In this document: piece by piece, positions 1-5,548 of the stretch
How the letters are laid out: every line of letters starts with the position of its first letter
Position numbering within the stretch: the first letter of the stretch is position 1
From: an uncultured Chitinophagaceae bacterium
GTDB taxonomy: Bacteria > Bacteroidota > Bacteroidia > Chitinophagales > Chitinophagaceae
DNA: 8,197 bases
NCBI GenBank assembly: GCA_946479005.1
Contig: CAMLEM010000059.1
Coordinates: 1-8,197 of the forward strand
Direction: 5' to 3'
The notes under the pieces: generated by a model
Told to the model about the DNA's origin: nothing
The model's database searches: none
What the model saw: the letters and a program-made list of their open reading frames with translations, nothing else
Made by a program: the position numbers and the translations under genes

Positions 1-466
1 CAATGGCCTTCATCGCTTTGATGGAAGCCGCATTTTCCGAATGCGCCCTGAACTCAACACGGTCCAGGCCCCACTCTTCGAAGGCGAATTCCAGCAGTAA
101 TAGCTTGCAATGGCGGTTCAGACCCGTTTTCTGGAATTCACTTCCGTACCAGGTGTAGCCAAGCTGCGTTGTGCCATACTTGGGTTGAATATCATAAAAG
201 CGGGTGCTGCCGGCATAGCGACCGGAGCCTTTGTCAAAAACTATGAAGGGATATTCTTTTCCTTCTTCCAGGTTCCGGACAGCGGTATTTACATATTTAA
301 TGAGATTCTCTTCACCGGCAGCTGTAACGAGGCCATACTTCCAGATGCCTGGTTCTTTTTGAGAAAAATCCCTCAGGTACTCAATGTCATCACGGGTGAT
401 GGCCCGGAGTTCCACCTTATCATTGGAAAGAACGGGTTTCAGCCCGAATATATTCTTAGTGGTCAT
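1..466 (-). CDS. GNAT family N-acetyltransferase (RimJ/RimL type), 3' end cut by window
   Basis: Reading the minus strand from the ATG at 466-464 gives an open frame of 155 codons that leaves the window at base 1, so the C-terminus is missing. It begins MTTKNIFGLKPVLSNDKVEL, followed by LRAITRDDIEYL, the usual opening of RimJ/RimL-like acetyltransferases (Acetyltransf_3). Residues 102-121 hold the acetyl-CoA region (LGYTWYGSEFQKTGLNRHCK, a Q-x-x-G-x-N version of the Q/R-x-x-G-x-G/A pyrophosphate loop). Residues 144-153 (ENAASIKAMK) match the late N-x-x-S-x-x-x-x-x-K motif. Such enzymes move acetyl from acetyl-CoA to an amine on a protein or small molecule; the substrate cannot be told from sequence. 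The start overlaps the end of murA by 11 bases in another frame, implying translational coupling and co-transcription. The complementary strand's ORF at 110-481 is only its shadow. Confidence 0.85.
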   Translation of the reverse strand, partial: MTTKNIFGLKPVLSNDKVELRAITRDDIEYLRDFSQKEPGIWKYGLVTAAGEENLIKYVNTAVRNLEEGKEYPFIVFDKGSGRYAGSTRFYDIQPKYGTTQLGYTWYGSEFQKTGLNRHCKLLLLEFAFEEWGLDRVEFRAHSENAASIKAMKAI

Positions 467-1772
467 TTTCGAGGCGATTGATCTCCGCGCCGAGTTTGCG
501 TAATCTACCGTCAATATCCTGGTAACCGCGGTCGATCTGTTCGATGTTTTGTATCAGGCTCCTGCCCTCTGCACTCAGGGCGGCGATGAGTAAGGCCACA
601 CCGGCGCGAATGTCGGGAGAACTCATTGTTATGCCCCGGAGCTTTTGTTCCCTGTCAAGCCCGATCACCACAGCTCGATGCGGATCGCACAACACGATCC
701 TGGCTCCCATATCGATCAGCTTGTCGACAAAGAACAGGCGGCTTTCAAACATTTTCTGGTGAACCAGCAGGGAGCCGCGGGCCTGGATCGCGGTGACGAG
801 CACTATGCTAAGGAGGTCAGGGGTGAAACCGGGCCAGGGATGATCGTAGATCGTCATCACCGATCCATCCATAAAAGTCTGGATCTCGTAACTCTCCTGG
901 GAAGGAATATAGATATCATCTCCCCTGAATTCCATTTTTATTCCCAGCTGGGCGAATTTATCAGGGATGATACCGAGATGCTCGATGCCGGCGTTCCTGA
1001 TGGTGATCTCGCTTTGCGTCATTGCAGCCAGCCCGATGAAGGATCCCACCTCGATCATATCAGGCAGCATCGTGTGTTCGGCTCCACCCAATTCTTTCAC
1101 GCCTTCGATCCTGAGCAGGTTACTTCCTATCCCGGAGATCTTCGCGCCCATCTTATTAAGCAGCCGGCATAGTTGCTGGATATAAGTTTCGCAGGCGGCG
1201 TTGTATATAGTGGTCACACCCTCCGCCATTACTGCAGCCATAATGATGTTGGCGGTTCCCGTGACAGAGGGCTCATCCAGCAAAAGGTCGGCACCTTTCA
1301 GGTGGGGGGCTTCGAGATGAATGAACCCGTCTTCCTCATTATAAACGGCATTGGCGCCAAGCTTTTTGAAGCCGGAAATATGTGTGTCGAGCCTTCTTCT
1401 TCCTATCTTATCACCACCCGGCCGGGGAATGAAAGCCCTGCGGAAACGGGAAAGCAGGGGCCCTGCGAGCATCACCGAACCGCGCAATCTCCCGCTCTTT
1501 GACCTGTATGCCGCGCTGTGGAAATAATCAATGTTAACATCATCCGACCGGAAGCTGCAGGTATCGGGAGAAACGCGATCGATCTTCACGTTCATTTCGC
1601 CGAGTAATTCGATCAGTACATTTACGTCGCTGATGTTGGGAATGTTCCGTATGGTAACCTTTTCGGGAGTGAGAAGAACAGCACTGAGTATCTGGAGTGC
1701 TTCATTTTTTGCCCCTTGCGGAATTATTTCCCCAAGTAATTTCTTTGCTCCGAAGACTTCGAATGCGGGCAT
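456..1772 (-). CDS. murA: UDP-N-acetylglucosamine 1-carboxyvinyltransferase (MurA)
   Basis: Cytoplasmic enzyme that transfers enolpyruvate from phosphoenolpyruvate to UDP-GlcNAc, the first committed step of peptidoglycan synthesis. The 438-residue product has normal family length (E. coli about 419). Visible landmarks are GAKN with Lys22-Asn23 (same numbers as E. coli), LRGS with Arg97 (E. coli Arg91), the catalytic loop PGGDKIGRRRLDTHI at 118-132, WPGFTPD with Asp319 (general base, E. coli Asp305) and DIRAG with Arg389 (E. coli Arg397). The loop residue that is Cys115 in E. coli is Asp121 here (codon at 1412-1410), as in naturally fosfomycin-insensitive MurA proteins. The ATG at 1772 gives the canonical N-terminus MPAFEVFGAKKLLGEI. 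No Shine-Dalgarno is visible. It lies 19 bases after the DUF4290 stop and overlaps the GNAT start by 11 bases, so the three genes look like one operon. Confidence 0.97.
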   Translation of the reverse strand: MPAFEVFGAKKLLGEIIPQGAKNEALQILSAVLLTPEKVTIRNIPNISDVNVLIELLGEMNVKIDRVSPDTCSFRSDDVNIDYFHSAAYRSKSGRLRGSVMLAGPLLSRFRRAFIPRPGGDKIGRRRLDTHISGFKKLGANAVYNEEDGFIHLEAPHLKGADLLLDEPSVTGTANIIMAAVMAEGVTTIYNAACETYIQQLCRLLNKMGAKISGIGSNLLRIEGVKELGGAEHTMLPDMIEVGSFIGLAAMTQSEITIRNAGIEHLGIIPDKFAQLGIKMEFRGDDIYIPSQESYEIQTFMDGSVMTIYDHPWPGFTPDLLSIVLVTAIQARGSLLVHQKMFESRLFFVDKLIDMGARIVLCDPHRAVVIGLDREQKLRGITMSSPDIRAGVALLIAALSAEGRSLIQNIEQIDRGYQDIDGRLRKLGAEINRLENDH

Positions 1773-1791
1773 TGGAGAAGAAGGTTAGGGA

Positions 1792-2469
1792 TCAATAGCG
1801 CTTTTTCTTAAAGTTACCACCACCGCCTCCGCGGTTATCTCTTCGGCCGCCACCACCGCCACCGCGCTGCTGGAATTTGCCTCCACCCCGTTTACCATAG
1901 CCGCCGCTCCGTTGATTTTCCTGTTGAGGCCTGAAGGCTTTTACATAGGGCGTATTGGTGAAGGTCAGCTGGCCGTTGGTTATGGAAGAGAGTTCACTCT
2001 GGATCGCATCGTCGTGTACGATCTCTTTATGCCAGTTATTGTAAGCAAGTTTCATATAATAGGCCACCGCGTTGGCAAACCCGAGCTTCTTTTCCGGGTT
2101 TTCTTCCTGCAGTGCTTTATCTATGATCACCTCCAGGTTTTTACCCAGGTGGGAAAAACGGGGATTCCTGTTGGGATAGGGCAATGGGTCAGGCTTTGCC
2201 TTGAGGGTTTCGCGGGTGGGGATGGGATAGGGAGATTTAACGTCAAGCTTAAAGTCTGAGATCAGGAAAAGATGATCCCACAGTTTATGGCGGAAATCCT
2301 CCACGTTTTTCAGGTGGGGATTCAGGAAACCCATCAACTCGATGGCAGCCTGGGCATTACGCTGCCTTCTTTCGGGATCTTCTATGGTGAGGATATGCTC
2401 GATCATCTTCTGCACGTGACGGCCATACTCTCTCATCGTCAGGTGATTTCTTGTGGTATTGTATTCCAT
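1792..2469 (-). CDS. DUF4290 family protein with Arg/Gly-rich C-terminal tail
   Basis: I recognise the DUF4290 family, known from Bacteroidota and of unknown function. I chose the ATG at 2469 (MEYNTTRNHLTMREYGRHVQ), giving 225 residues. Family members typically open MEYNT and continue with EYGR-x-[IV]QKM. The longer frame to 2523 and the ATG at 2487 are disfavoured because a promoter -7 box (2491-2498) would put the transcript start near 2485. Residues 1-170 are a mostly helical, charged domain with LMGFLNPHLKN, RHKLWDHLFLISDF, SPYPIP and NAVAYYMKLAYNNWHK. From residue 187 to the end is a disordered tail: 17 Gly, 7 Arg and 5 Lys in 39 residues, with runs of six and five Gly. This resembles RGG tails of RNA-binding proteins, so nucleic-acid binding is a reasonable but untested guess. 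No signal peptide or membrane segment is seen. It is the first gene of the murA operon. Confidence 0.88.
   Translation of the reverse strand: MEYNTTRNHLTMREYGRHVQKMIEHILTIEDPERRQRNAQAAIELMGFLNPHLKNVEDFRHKLWDHLFLISDFKLDVKSPYPIPTRETLKAKPDPLPYPNRNPRFSHLGKNLEVIIDKALQEENPEKKLGFANAVAYYMKLAYNNWHKEIVHDDAIQSELSSITNGQLTFTNTPYVKAFRPQQENQRSGGYGKRGGGKFQQRGGGGGGRRDNRGGGGGNFKKKRY
1795..1911 (-). other. Region encoding the Gly/Arg-rich (RGG-like) tail of the DUF4290 protein
   Basis: This stretch is GC-rich and quasi-repetitive (ccaccaccgcc-like units on the plus strand). It encodes the last 39 residues of the protein. Blocks include GGYGKRGGG, QQRGGGGGGRRD and NRGGGGGNFKKKRY. The frame stays open to a normal TGA, so it is coding low-complexity sequence and not an intergenic repeat. 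Such codon runs can expand or contract by slippage, so tail length may vary between strains. Confidence 0.8.
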
Positions 2470-2490
2470 ATTTTCCAGTGATTCCATCTG

Positions 2491-2526
2491 CAAATGTAAA
2501 CAAGCGGGCTGAAGTAAGGGCAAAAA
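2491..2526 (-). promoter_or_regulatory. Bacteroidota-type promoter for the DUF4290-murA-GNAT operon
   Basis: On the minus strand, TACATTTG (plus 2498-2491) matches the Bacteroidota -7 consensus TAnnTTTG exactly. TTTTTG (plus 2526-2521), ending in the -33 core TTG/TTTG, lies 22 bases upstream; 17-23 is usual. The predicted start of transcription is near 2485, leaving a leader of only about 16 bases before the ATG at 2469. This placement argues against the upstream in-frame start codons. Prediction from consensus only. Confidence 0.6.
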
Positions 2527-2527
2527 G

Positions 2528-2555
2528 AAAGGGGCCCCGAACCAAGGCCCCTTTT
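2528..2555. terminator. GC-rich hairpin with T-rich flanks (candidate bidirectional terminator)
   Basis: AAAGGGGCC (2528-2536) pairs perfectly with GGCCCCTTT (2546-2554) around a 9-base loop. On the plus strand it is followed by a single further T, so the tail is TTTT in all. On the minus strand the stem runs into TTTCTTTTTG, the better U-tract. No protein gene ends into it from either side: the genes on both sides point away. It could end an unannotated minus-strand transcript from the intergenic region, or insulate the two divergent operons. Its minus-strand U-tract overlaps the -33 element of the DUF4290 promoter. Confidence 0.55.
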
Positions 2556-2909
2556 ACAAGCCACCATCCTCTTCCACCTAAGAGGTCGTTTATAGTATTT
2601 TTACGGAACCAGAGTCAAATATTAAAAAGGGGAGATCCTGGTTCGTGATAAGAGCGTAATGATCGTCTGAAAACTTAAGCAAAATTGATACCAACCAACT
2701 GCGATCGTCGACGTTTTTTTAAAATTTTCCCTGCATACTTATCCACGCCAGACCGAACTGGTTTCCCTTTCATTGTTAAGGGTAAAAGTAGGCAGAAGCC
2801 TTATTCCTGTCAATTGTAAATCTCCCTGCTTATCTACTCATAACCAACAGGCTGTCCACAGAAGATTTTCACGTAATTTTTTAGACGGGCCGTCATAAAA
2901 CTGCAATTA
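2556..2909. other. Divergent intergenic region without a credible protein gene
   Basis: About 350 bases lie between the minus-strand murA operon and the plus-strand glycosyltransferase. Short frames crossing its left edge (plus 2451-2648, minus 2357-2545) show no family resemblance and overlap the promoter or the DUF4290 gene. Contents seen: a 6-base-pair hairpin CCTCTT/AAGAGG (2568-2573 with 2580-2585), a longer inverted repeat GAACCAG/CTGGTTC (2606-2612 with 2638-2644), an 8-base palindrome CGTCGACG (2707-2714) followed by a T/A-rich run to 2728, and DnaA-box-like 9-mers at 2739, 2830 and 2852. I see no tRNA fold and recognise no riboswitch. Confidence 0.6.
2568..2646. repeat. Two inverted repeats next to the terminator hairpin
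   Basis: CCTCTT (2568-2573) and AAGAGG (2580-2585) form a perfect 6-base-pair stem with a 6-base loop. GAACCAG (2606-2612) and CTGGTTC (2638-2644) form a 7-base-pair stem. It extends to 9 pairs (A2603-T2646 and C2604-G2645) if G2605 is bulged, and the loop is 25 bases. Read on the minus strand, these two stems precede the terminator-like hairpin at 2555-2528, an order common in small RNAs. Confidence 0.4.
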
Positions 2910-2917
2910 TACCTTTG
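2910..2917 (+). promoter_or_regulatory. -7 box of the glycosyltransferase promoter
   Basis: TACCTTTG matches TAnnTTTG exactly and ends 7 bases before the ATG at 2925, so the transcript would start at or within a few bases of the start codon (nearly leaderless). No clear TTG is present at the expected -33 distance, only a T-run at 2877-2882. A small inverted repeat, GACGG-G-CCGTC (2884-2894), sits between the two positions and could be an operator. Confidence 0.5.
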
Positions 2918-2924
2918 CGCGTCA

Positions 2925-4055
2925 ATGACCATTGCCGTAAATACAAGGTTTCTGTCAGGTGAGCCCGAAGGGTATGGTTATTATATAAGGGAGGTCTTTT
3001 CCAGGATCAGCCGTGCGAACCCCGGGCATCGTTTCATTTTTATTTTCGACAGGGAACCTTCCCGGGATTTCGGGTGGCCTGAAAATGTGCAGACGGTGAT
3101 CCTTCCCCCGCCGGCCCGCCATCCCATATTATGGAAGTGGTGGTATGATTTCCGCTTACCGGGCCTTTTGAAAAAGAATGGGGCCGACCTTTTTGTTTCT
3201 CCTGACGGATTTTGTTCGACGCGTTCAAGGCTGCCCCAGGTTTTGGTGATCCACGACCTGGATTTCATACATCATCCGCGTTTCAACAGGAAGTCGCATA
3301 TATATTATTACAGGCGTTACATTCCCCGTTGTATCGCGAAGGCCAGGAGACTGGTAACGGTATCGGAGTTTTCGAAAAAAGACATTATCGAACATTACCC
3401 CCAGGCTTCGGGTAAAACTGAAGTGATCCATAATGGTGTGAGTGACCGGTTCAGGCCGCTATCCCTGGAAAAGAAAATGGAGGTAAAGGAAAAGTACACG
3501 CAGGGCAGGGAATATTTTCTGTATGCCGGCTCCATTCATCCCCGTAAGAACCTGTTGAACCTGTTAAAAGCTTTTTCCATTTTCAAAAAAAGGCAGCAGT
3601 CGTCGATGAAGCTCGTGATTGCCGGCAGGCAGGCCTGGATGTCGCGCCCTTTTGTGGATTCTCTCAAAACTTACAAGTACCGCGAGGACGTGATCCTGAC
3701 CGGTTATGTGGAAGAGACGGAATTGCCTTTTCTGATGGCTGCCGCTTATGCTTTTGTGTATCCTTCCCTGCTGGAGGGATTTGGTTTGCCGGTGCTCGAA
3801 TCAATGGCCTGCGGGGTCCCGGCCATCACCTCGGAGAACTCAGCGATGCAGGAAATCGCCGGGGATGCAGCACGCTATGTGGACCCCACCGATCCGGCCT
3901 CTATAGCATCGGAACTGATGCACCTGTACAAAGACGAGGATCTTCGTTCCCGGCTTTCTGCCATCGGCCTTCATCGTGCCGCGGAATTTGATTGGGAAAA
4001 AACAGCATCCCGGCTCTGGCAGGTAATACAGGAAGCTGCGGGGGCGAATCCATAA
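2925..4055 (+). CDS. GT4-family glycosyltransferase (GT-B fold)
   Basis: This 376-residue soluble or membrane-associated glycosyltransferase resembles GT4 mannosyl/glucosyltransferases that use nucleotide sugars and act on polysaccharide or lipid-linked acceptors. The N-terminal Rossmann half (1 to about 190) opens MTIAVNTRFLSGEPEGYGYY and contains VIHDLDFIHHP (108-118) and VTVSEFSKKDI (144-154). The C-terminal half starts at YAGSIHPRKNL (200-210), whose Arg207-Lys208 pair is the usual donor-phosphate contact. It carries the E-x7-E motif Glu284 to Glu292 (EGFGLPVLE), then SMACGVPAIT and a DAARYVDPTDP segment that normally contacts the nucleotide. No signal peptide or membrane helix is seen. 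Donor and acceptor sugars cannot be read from sequence, and no other polysaccharide genes flank it. The next gene, gldC, starts 21 bases downstream with a -7-like box over this gene's stop, so the two may be only partly co-transcribed. Confidence 0.92.
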   Translation: MTIAVNTRFLSGEPEGYGYYIREVFSRISRANPGHRFIFIFDREPSRDFGWPENVQTVILPPPARHPILWKWWYDFRLPGLLKKNGADLFVSPDGFCSTRSRLPQVLVIHDLDFIHHPRFNRKSHIYYYRRYIPRCIAKARRLVTVSEFSKKDIIEHYPQASGKTEVIHNGVSDRFRPLSLEKKMEVKEKYTQGREYFLYAGSIHPRKNLLNLLKAFSIFKKRQQSSMKLVIAGRQAWMSRPFVDSLKTYKYREDVILTGYVEETELPFLMAAAYAFVYPSLLEGFGLPVLESMACGVPAITSENSAMQEIAGDAARYVDPTDPASIASELMHLYKDEDLRSRLSAIGLHRAAEFDWEKTASRLWQVIQEAAGANP

Positions 4056-4060
4056 CTTTG
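4053..4060 (+). promoter_or_regulatory. -7-like box ahead of gldC, overlapping the glycosyltransferase stop
   Basis: TAACTTTG matches TAnnTTTG; its first three bases are the stop codon of the upstream gene. It ends 16 bases before the gldC ATG at 4077, compatible with a leader of about 10 bases. No TTG is found at the -33 distance, so this is a weak single-element prediction. Confidence 0.35.
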
Positions 4061-4076
4061 CGGCTCAATTTTATTT

Positions 4077-4430
4077 ATGAACAGATCAACGATCACCATC
4101 GAGGTTTCAACCGATGAAAACCGGATCCCGGCCAGCATTGAATGGAACGCATCGGACACCAGCGCAAACAATAACCAGAAAGCGAAGGCGATGATGCTTT
4201 CGATGTGGGATGGAGCGGATAAGGCCGCCCTGAGGATCGATCTCTGGACAAAGGATATGATGGTGGATGAGATGGCGGATTTCTTTTACCAGACGATGAT
4301 GACAATGGCCGACACCTATGGAAGGGCCACAAAATACCAGGAACAGGTTACTGAAATGAAGGATTTCGCCAAGAAATTCTACACTGATTTCCGGGAGAAA
4401 CAGTTAAAGGAAAATAAAGCCAACCCCTGA
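4077..4430 (+). CDS. gldC: Gliding motility protein GldC
   Basis: Small protein of 117 residues matching GldC, a Bacteroidota protein first linked to gliding in Flavobacterium johnsoniae. The N-terminal part is a strand-rich segment (STITIEVSTDENRIPASIEW, 4-23), then KAKAMMLSMWDGADKAALRIDLWTKDMMVDEM, which is the recognisable core of the family. A helical half follows with FFYQTMMTMADTYGRAT, ending in a Lys-rich tail. No signal peptide, lipobox or membrane helix is visible, so the product appears cytoplasmic. In F. johnsoniae its loss reduces gliding without abolishing it, and homologues occur in non-gliding Bacteroidota, so its presence does not prove motility. The start is the first ATG of the frame. 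The stop is 21 bases from the next gene. Confidence 0.88.
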   Translation: MNRSTITIEVSTDENRIPASIEWNASDTSANNNQKAKAMMLSMWDGADKAALRIDLWTKDMMVDEMADFFYQTMMTMADTYGRATKYQEQVTEMKDFAKKFYTDFREKQLKENKANP

Positions 4431-4451
4431 TCATCCATAAAAATCTTTTGT

Positions 4452-4904
4452 ATGAGCCTGGAACAAAAAGTAATGAATGACCTCAAAGCCGCGATGCTGG
4501 CAAAGGATGAAGCGGCACTGCGGAGCCTGAGGGCGATCAAATCGGCCATTCTCCTGGCCAAAACGGCTGAAGGGGCCAGCGGCGAGTTGAAAGAGGAAGA
4601 GGAAATGAAGATCCTCCAGAAACTCGTTAAACAGCGACGGGATTCGCTGGAAATATTTCGCACACAGAACAGGGCAGACCTTGCAAAGAAGGAAGAAGAA
4701 GAGATCGCCGTGATCGAGAAATTCCTGCCGAAAGCAATGTCACCCGAAGAGGTGAAAGCGGGAATCGAGAAGATCATTGCAGAGACCGGGGCGACATCGC
4801 CGGCAGATATGGGTAAGGTAATGGGCGTGGCGACCAAACAATTTGCCGGTCGCGCCGACGGCAGAACAATATCATCCCTTGTGAAGGAGTTGTTGTCGAA
4901 GTAA
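4452..4904 (+). CDS. GatB/YqeY domain-containing protein
   Basis: The 150-residue product has the full length of stand-alone YqeY proteins. Landmarks are LRSLRAIKSAI (23-33), QRRDSLEIF (61-69), an acidic Lys/Glu helix, the hallmark EKFLPKAMSPEE (89-100), the DMGKVMG turn (119-125) and the C-terminal GRADGRTISSLVKELL. The fold matches the helical tail of GatB, the tRNA-binding part of the Asp-tRNA(Asn)/Glu-tRNA(Gln) amidotransferase. The stand-alone protein has no catalytic part and its cellular role is uncertain; tRNA binding is suggested by homology only. It is cytoplasmic. Its TAA stop is immediately followed by the ATG of the CvpA-family gene, which makes coupled translation very likely. 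Confidence 0.93.
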   Translation: MSLEQKVMNDLKAAMLAKDEAALRSLRAIKSAILLAKTAEGASGELKEEEEMKILQKLVKQRRDSLEIFRTQNRADLAKKEEEEIAVIEKFLPKAMSPEEVKAGIEKIIAETGATSPADMGKVMGVATKQFAGRADGRTISSLVKELLSK

Positions 4905-5441
4905 ATGGCCTTCGACCTCATATATTTAGTGATCCTGGCGCTGGCGGCCTGGAATGGGTATCGCAGGGGCCTGGTGGTTGGTTTGTTCTCCCTCATTGCA
5001 GTGATCATCGGGCTGGCTGCTGCAATGAAATTATCGGTTGTGGTTGCCGGTTATATCGGCAAAGCGGTAAAGGTTTCGGAGGAATGGCTGCCCCTCATCT
5101 CCTTCCTCCTTGTTTTCATTGTGGTGATCATCCTGGTTCGACTGGGTGCCAAAGCCATTGAGAAGGGCCTGCAATTCGCGATGCTTGGCTGGCTGAACCG
5201 GCTCGGCGGTGTGCTCCTCTACGTGATCCTTTATACCATCGTTCTCAGTATTCTTCTTTTTTACCTGGAGCAAATGGGCTTCATTCACACCCATTCAATG
5301 GAGGCCTCCAAAACCTATCCGTTTGTAAAACCCTGGGGGCCGAAGCTATTGAACGGATTAGGTAATATCCTTCCCTGGTTCCGCGATATGTTCGCGGAGC
5401 TCCAGGTTTTTTTTGGAAACGTTGGAGAAGGGATTCATTGA
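4905..5441 (+). CDS. CvpA family inner-membrane protein
   Basis: The 178-residue integral membrane protein has about four hydrophobic helices, near residues 4-20, 24-45, 61-80 and 101-122. The family signature is WNGYRRGLVVGLFSL (16-30) between the first two helices, plus GWLNRLGGVLLYV (95-107) leading into the last one. CvpA was named for colicin V production in E. coli and is linked in other bacteria to envelope stress and bile tolerance; the molecular activity is unknown. The C-terminal 55 residues are polar to amphipathic, with a PWGPKLLNGLGNILPWF segment. It starts directly after the YqeY stop (TAA-ATG, no gap), so it belongs to the gldC-yqeY-cvpA unit and is its last gene. Confidence 0.9.
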   Translation: MAFDLIYLVILALAAWNGYRRGLVVGLFSLIAVIIGLAAAMKLSVVVAGYIGKAVKVSEEWLPLISFLLVFIVVIILVRLGAKAIEKGLQFAMLGWLNRLGGVLLYVILYTIVLSILLFYLEQMGFIHTHSMEASKTYPFVKPWGPKLLNGLGNILPWFRDMFAELQVFFGNVGEGIH

Positions 5442-5460
5442 TTTCTCCTTCACTGGCAGG

Positions 5461-5510
5461 GTTTTAGGATCGATTCTACGGGATTATTGCCTTAAAACGA
5501 TTATTTTAGC
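5461..5510 (+). terminator. Possible weak terminator after the CvpA gene
   Basis: GTTTTAGG (5461-5468) and CCTTAAAAC (5490-5498) form an imperfect inverted repeat with one extra T. The loop is 21 bases and GATTATTTTAGC follows. The stem is AT-rich and the T-tract is broken, so this is only a candidate. Its right half overlaps the candidate promoter of the hydrolase gene. Confidence 0.25.
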
Positions 5511-5519
5511 ATAGATTTT
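5487..5519 (+). promoter_or_regulatory. Candidate promoter for the hydrolase-CBS pair
   Basis: TTG (5487-5489), a 22-base spacer and TAGATTTT (5512-5519) match the Bacteroidota pattern TTG-N17-23-TAnnTTTG with one mismatch at the last base. The predicted transcript start is near 5525, leaving a leader of about 24 bases before the ATG at 5549. The 107-base gap to the upstream gene also favours a separate transcript. Confidence 0.4.
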
Positions 5520-5548
5520 TTCCAGGGACATTGATTAGTACGACTGCT

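Noticed and set aside
645..1172. Long plus-strand open frame of 175 codons
   Set aside because: It lies entirely antisense to murA, whose catalytic motifs are intact; the product has no family resemblance.
1173..1502. Plus-strand open frame of 109 codons
   Set aside because: Antisense to the conserved middle of murA; a codon-structure shadow.
1801..1880. Apparent GC-rich tandem repeat (ccaccgcc-like units)
   Set aside because: It is coding sequence for the Gly-rich tail with an intact reading frame, not an independent repeat or CRISPR-like array.
2451..2648. Plus-strand open frame of 65 codons in the divergent gap
   Set aside because: It runs across the DUF4290 start and the terminator hairpin, is very basic and has no recognisable features.
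2640..2650. GGTTCG resembling a tRNA T-loop
   Set aside because: No acceptor, D or anticodon stems can be built around it on either strand.
2707..2720. CGTCGACG palindrome followed by seven T as a terminator
   Set aside because: The palindrome has no room for a loop, so a stable hairpin is unlikely; no gene ends upstream of it.
4379..5008. Minus-strand open frame of 209 codons
   Set aside because: Antisense to the YqeY gene and the gldC/CvpA-gene ends; Ser/Arg-rich composition typical of a shadow of a Glu/Lys/Ala-rich protein.
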